Part shown: positions 60,090 through 64,000 of the stretch, in pieces
Numbering within the stretch: the first letter of the stretch is position 1
Layout of the letters: every line of letters begins with the position of its first letter
From: Glossina fuscipes
Taxonomy: Eukaryota; Arthropoda; Insecta; Diptera; Glossinidae
Direction of reading: 5' to 3'
Length of the DNA stretch: 64,000 bases
Assembly: GCF_014805625.2 (NCBI RefSeq)
Contig: NW_023998423.1
Coordinates: 17,194,098 to 17,258,097 of the forward strand
Translations under genes and position numbers: made by a program
Notes under the pieces: model-generated
Database searches by the model: none
Seen by the model: only the letters and a program-made list of their open reading frames with translations
What the model was told of the DNA's origin: nothing

Positions 60090-61005
60090 TTAGAAATTAT
60101 TAGTAAAATATTTTCCATCATTCTCCACAACTTTTTTCCATCTTTCTGGCAATACCGTGTCGAAAGAATGATATTTGTTTTGGCAGCGATCCAGACATCG
60201 CACTTCTTCAGCATTTCGGAACCCTTTGCCAGCCATGCCATACTGTGTCGATCTGACCAAGTGGTGATGAGAAAGCGCTTTGTCTAGGGAGCAAGCTGAG
60301 TGCGGCAGAGCATCCCATTCGACCTTCAAAAGTGTATCCTGCACAATTCTTTCAACGTGTGGCCCAACGTTGCCATTTTTTAACACTATTGCTGGTGTTT
60401 TTTGCAACAATACATGATTCAAATTATCCGATTGACATCGGTAGACATCTACAGTAACAGCTTCATAGGGTTTGAGCAGCTCGCAATACACTGCACCTAA
60501 CTGAGTTCACTGTGTGTATACACAGCACAACTTTATGGCCATGATGTCTAAGTGAATGGCTCTCCTAGACTAACCCATGACATTTTGCGCTTGGAATTGT
60601 TGTAGCTTATCCACTTCTCATCGCAATTAGCCACAAAAAACTTTCCTTTTCCTGTTTAGCAAGCAATGAAAGCACGGTGTTCAAACGGTTCGAAATAGGA
60701 TACTCAGTCAATTCGTTTGGCTGCCGTTTTCCCTTCTTTTAGGTCTTGACCATCGCATGCAGACGTCTAGGAACAGTTTATTCATCAACTACTAAGCTGT
60801 TCGAGGGTTCTTTGAAATTTTGAATCGGGTCTTCGTCCAAGAAAGCTTGTGCTGTCTTCGGACTCTTTTGGTCTTCTAAGTCATTCTCGTCATGGTCACT
60901 TTTAAATCGTTGAAACCAAAACTGACAATTGAGATATGATGGAGCAGCATCACCCAAAGCCTCTGAAAGTGTTTGATGGGCAGATTTTTTCAAATCAAAC
61001 AACAA
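60090..61005 (-). mobile_element. Degenerate mariner transposase
   Basis: Two open pieces on the minus strand. 61005-60778 is the N-terminal half (LLFDLKKSAHQTLSEALGDA, then CQFWFQRFKSD, DLEDQKSPK). 60491-60090 is the C-terminal half (YCELLKPYEAVTVD, GPHVERIVQDTLL, then LPERWKKVVENDGKYF). The 286 bases between still read mariner-like, in other frames and with stops (LTEYPISNRLNTVLSLLAKQ; NCDEKWISYNNSKRKMSW). Of the catalytic triad the first Asp survives (CDEKW). The second is lost (LKNGNVGPH where mariners have a HDNA.PH block), and the third is lost (ALSHHHL in place of APSDYHL). No TIRs found. Non-functional. Confidence 0.85.
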
Positions 61006-61475
61006 AAGTAATGAATCCCGAACATGTAATTGTTAGTCTTCCGTAATTAGCATCGAATAGGTGCCGCTGATCAAAATACTTCTATTAACATCTATTATAA
61101 TACAATTAATTTTTGATGAATATTTCTTAAACTCTTTTCCTCTAAACATCGATTATTTCGATCGATTGTTCGCGATATATCGCAAAATCTGTGAATGAAT
61201 CTTAGGAGGAAAGATGACAGCATCTCCAAGCCAGATCACTTAAATAAATTTTGAGAATAACACTTTAAAAGACCAGCGGAAGAGAAATATTAGAATTTTA
61301 AATATAAAGACCTGGTATCAGGAAACAGAGCTAAGAAGTTATATAAAACACTAACGCCTGTCACGCTCTTGTATTATGAATAACATTAGTGCCAATCGAA
61401 TTTCTCAGCGAGAAAAAATGCTTTCTTTTTTAAAATGCTTAAAGTATCCTACTTATCGTTCATACGTTAATAATT
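61006..61475. other. Gene-free stretch
   Basis: No feature recognised; probably the 5' side of the mariner relic and unrelated flank. Confidence 0.4.
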
Positions 61476-61479
61476 AACT

Positions 61480-61850
61480 TTTTTTCACTGCAACCATCAC
61501 GGAACGGTCGAGGGTATACTTATATTGTCATAACGTTCGCAATACCCAGAAAGAAGCTTCAGAGAATCAATAAAGTGTACACGTTATTGATCGGAATCAA
61601 GTCTGAAACGTTCTAGGCAAGTGCGTCAGTCCTTCTGTCCGTCCGTCCGTCCGTCCATTAGCCGCAAAAATGGATGAATCTGCTAAACACAATATAAATT
61701 TCCGCTTTTATTCTATCACGCCTACCCAACCTTTTAAAATATGGAAATTTAATCTTCTTCCTTTTTTTGAGTCTTTTCCACAATACTAATGATGGGTATC
61801 AAAGATTCGGTCGCAACCGAATATAATTATTCTAACTTGTTTTTATATAT
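61480..61850 (-). repeat. Family A repeat, reverse orientation
   Basis: 'gtcataacgttcgcaataccc' with 'agaaagaagcttcagagaatc', 'ctgtccgtccgtccgtccgtcc' (61637-61658) and the end 'gatgggtatcaaagattcgg' plus 'tcgcaaccgaatataattat', with 'aacttgttttt'. Confidence 0.7.
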
Positions 61851-62663
61851 AAAATGTTTAAAGAGAAGCGTATGAAAAATATTTTTTATTTAAATAAATA
61901 TTTTGTGGAAAAAAAATTCCACTTCCACAAATCAACAAATGGTTGGCGATGTTTTGATGTAAAAATAATTGCTATTTTGCTTTCAAGTAAGAAAGTCATA
62001 AACACGATCTTTATAAATTCTTATTTATACAGAAGAGAAGAAAGCAAATGACAATTTTATTATAAGCAATTCTTTGGTGATTTTTTTTTTTTTTTCTTTT
62101 TTCTTGCATTTTATTTATTTATTTATTTTGTTTTTGTTTATTTCGTTTCTGTTGCAATTAGTAAATATTTTTTTTCTACCTTTATGTTCCGTATAATATA
62201 ATTAATTATATTTCCAGGTGAAATGCATATAAAAAGCTGTCTCTCGCTGATTAAATTATTGCAATAAAATGAAAGATATGAGGAGAACGGATGGTCCAAG
62301 GAAAAATATAATAAAAACGAAGTGAAAAGGAAGACGTAACACAACAATAAAACAGTTCGATAAGTTAGGTTAGTGAGTACTCGTCACTACTCCGTCACTC
62401 ATAGAAAAGTTTGTTAGCTTTTCAGTAAGATATGTCAGTCATTTTTACGAATATATACGGGTTATGTCCATTGTTAAGTAGTGCAGATGACATGCATGCA
62501 AATAAACACTATGTTTGCGAATAACTCATTTACACGTTTCCATGAGATGATAAGCATATAAGAAAGCACTGAATGACGTCAGTGAATGATTTTTATGCCT
62601 ATGTGTGTAGTGTGATCATCATACATGCCTTTTTTCGCTTTACTTTAGTTATGAAGTTTATCT

Positions 62664-62698
<35 letters not shown>

Positions 62699-63155
62699 TG
62701 CGGTTGTCTCCAGTCGCAGTGATAAACTTACTTACTGTGCGTGCGTGGTTTGATAAACAAAAACGTCTCTCTATATATATAGATAAATTTGTCGTTAAGT
62801 ACTAATTATTATCAGTCAGAGGGCTTATCACATTCCTCAAGAAAGTGTTTTGATATTATTTTTAATCTTATGTCTTATGACTTATGCCTTAAGGGAAAAT
62901 TACTATAATTATTTAATTTGATTGAACGCTTTTCACGTTGATCATATCTACGATATATGTCTTTTTGTCACGTTCTTTTCGAAACCCTTTACCAATTGTT
63001 ACTAGGTTAATAACACTTACTATAAAAAAAAAAAAAAAAACAACAAATAAGAAAATTATTTTGATTTATTTTTATAACAATCACCGTTATCCTGTAACAA
63101 ATTCAAAAAATGGCAACAATATATATAAGCGTACTCGATAATATTGGGTTAACGT
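61851..63155. other. Gene-free stretch with simple repeats
   Basis: Poly(T) at about 62082-62095, (TA)n(TG)n at 62664-62698 and an A-run at about 63025-63040. No gene seen. Confidence 0.45.
62664..62698 (+). repeat. Compound (TA)n(TG)n microsatellite
   Basis: (TA)8 to about 62680 followed by (TG)9, uninterrupted. Confidence 0.9.
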
Positions 63156-63159
63156 GGCT

Positions 63160-63920
63160 GGTTTTTGGTACAATTATTTTATGAAAATTTATATTGTGTA
63201 TCTGTGCTAGTTTATGAGCAACGAGCAAAGGACACAAATTGCAATGGGGTTCTTAATGTGTTGTTGCGGGCGTTTTCTTTGACCTGCTTGTCGATATCTT
63301 CTTTTTTGCGAAGGGAACAATATTTGCCATAGATACTACATAGTTACACAGACAGACAGATGGACAGACGAACAGACAAACATGCTTAGATGTCTTCCGA
63401 ATATGTATCTGCCCAAAAATTTGTATACTTACAAAGTTATTGACAAAAATAAAATTTTGATATACCTCCATATACGGTAAGCGTGACTAGTTTTTTCCAT
63501 ATCTGTACATCACCCACAGAGTATACGATCAAATTTTTGTACATTACTCTGCTGTAGTTTATGAGCAATGAACAAGAAATCAATTCTTTATTCCTTTTGT
63601 AAAACGACGGTGTTCTCAGTTTAGTTGGCGCTGTACGTGCGTCCTTTCATCGATTTGGCCCATTTTTAATTTCAACCAGCGTGCAAGAGCTTTCAATGTT
63701 TCTACGAATTCGAAGGCGAGATTTTGATTTTTGTGAGCAAGAGAATGTTTACAGTAGACATTGCACAGACGAGAGACAGACAGGCGGAAACGCTTAAATC
63801 AACTCGGAATTCGATGCTGATCAAGAGTTTGTATACTTTGCCGGGTCTTCAAAGCTTCCCTTTGATCTTTTGACAAAATGGCTAATCACCCTCATCCCAA
63901 GATGATGGATATAAAATCAA
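63160..63920 (+). repeat. Family A repeats, probably two modules
   Basis: Two successive modules: 'gagcaacgagcaaag...cacagacagacagatggacagacgaacagaca' (63220-63380), then 'gagcaatgaacaagaaatc...cttaaatcaactcggaattcgatgctgatcaagag' (63560-63830). It ends 'caccctcatcccaagatgatggatataaaa'. The same doubled arrangement is seen at 32238-33145. Confidence 0.6.
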
Positions 63921-63962
63921 AAGCATTTGTATTCACTACCAAAAGGAAGTAGTGTACTTTAT

Positions 63963-63965
<3 letters not shown>

Positions 63966-64000
<35 letters not shown>
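63966..64000 (+). repeat. (TG)n microsatellite at the window edge
   Basis: At least 17 uninterrupted TG units, running off the end of the window, so the true length is unknown. Confidence 0.95.

Noticed and set aside
63966..64000. (TG)n at the right end as a telomeric or functional signal
   Set aside because: An ordinary dinucleotide microsatellite cut by the window edge.

Overview
The window is nuclear DNA of a fly, most likely a higher (calyptrate-like) dipteran. It is strongly A+T-rich and split by long introns. It is seeded with short interspersed repeats that carry the 'tccgtctgtccgtctgtc' motif typical of fly non-autonomous elements, and with mariner and Tc1 relics. The encoded transporters look like the insect 'putative inorganic phosphate cotransporter' branch of SLC17. 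The organism call is inference from composition and gene content. I see no tRNA, rRNA, CRISPR array or bacterial signal.

The genes are a same-strand (+) family of four SLC17/MFS anion transporters. Gene 1 spans 706-6270 (5 exons, 484 aa), gene 2 spans 7825-10305 (4 exons, 480 aa), gene 3 spans 11878-16053 (4 exons, 480 aa), and the more diverged gene 4 lies at 47958-49490 with a probable first exon at 44945-44975. I assembled the exon models by hand from splice signals and paralogue alignment. All four share one plan: a short N-terminal exon ending in phase 1, an exon of exactly 137 nt carrying TM1, a long exon carrying TM2 to about TM11, and a short last exon with TM12 and the C-tail. Gene 1 alone has an extra 1,977-nt intron. 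At 7174-7269 lies the broken last exon of a fifth paralogue, followed by a second copy of gene 1's 3' flank, so the cluster has lost as well as gained members. The proteins are probably parallel membrane anion/phosphate-type symporters with different expression; nothing in the sequence fixes the substrate.

From 16.1 to 44.9 kb there is no convincing complete gene. This stretch holds repeat families here called A, B and C, a decayed LINE RNase H segment (20.86-21.52 kb), an internally deleted mariner with perfect 32-bp inverted repeats (22736-23091), a mariner fragment (28.3-28.65 kb), an inverted pair of truncated Tc1-like elements (33508-34954), and a few isolated exon-like pieces. From 49.7 to 64 kb there is a 31-bp tandem repeat, a possible tRNA-derived SINE, more A/B repeats, a dead mariner transposase (60090-61005, minus) and one exon-like piece at 59587-59670 that may begin another gene beyond the window.

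I found no clear case for an unknown biological system. The best leads are the architecture and turnover of the transporter cluster, the origin of gene 1's extra intron, the stop-free 60-nt intron of gene 4, and the candidate orphan exons.
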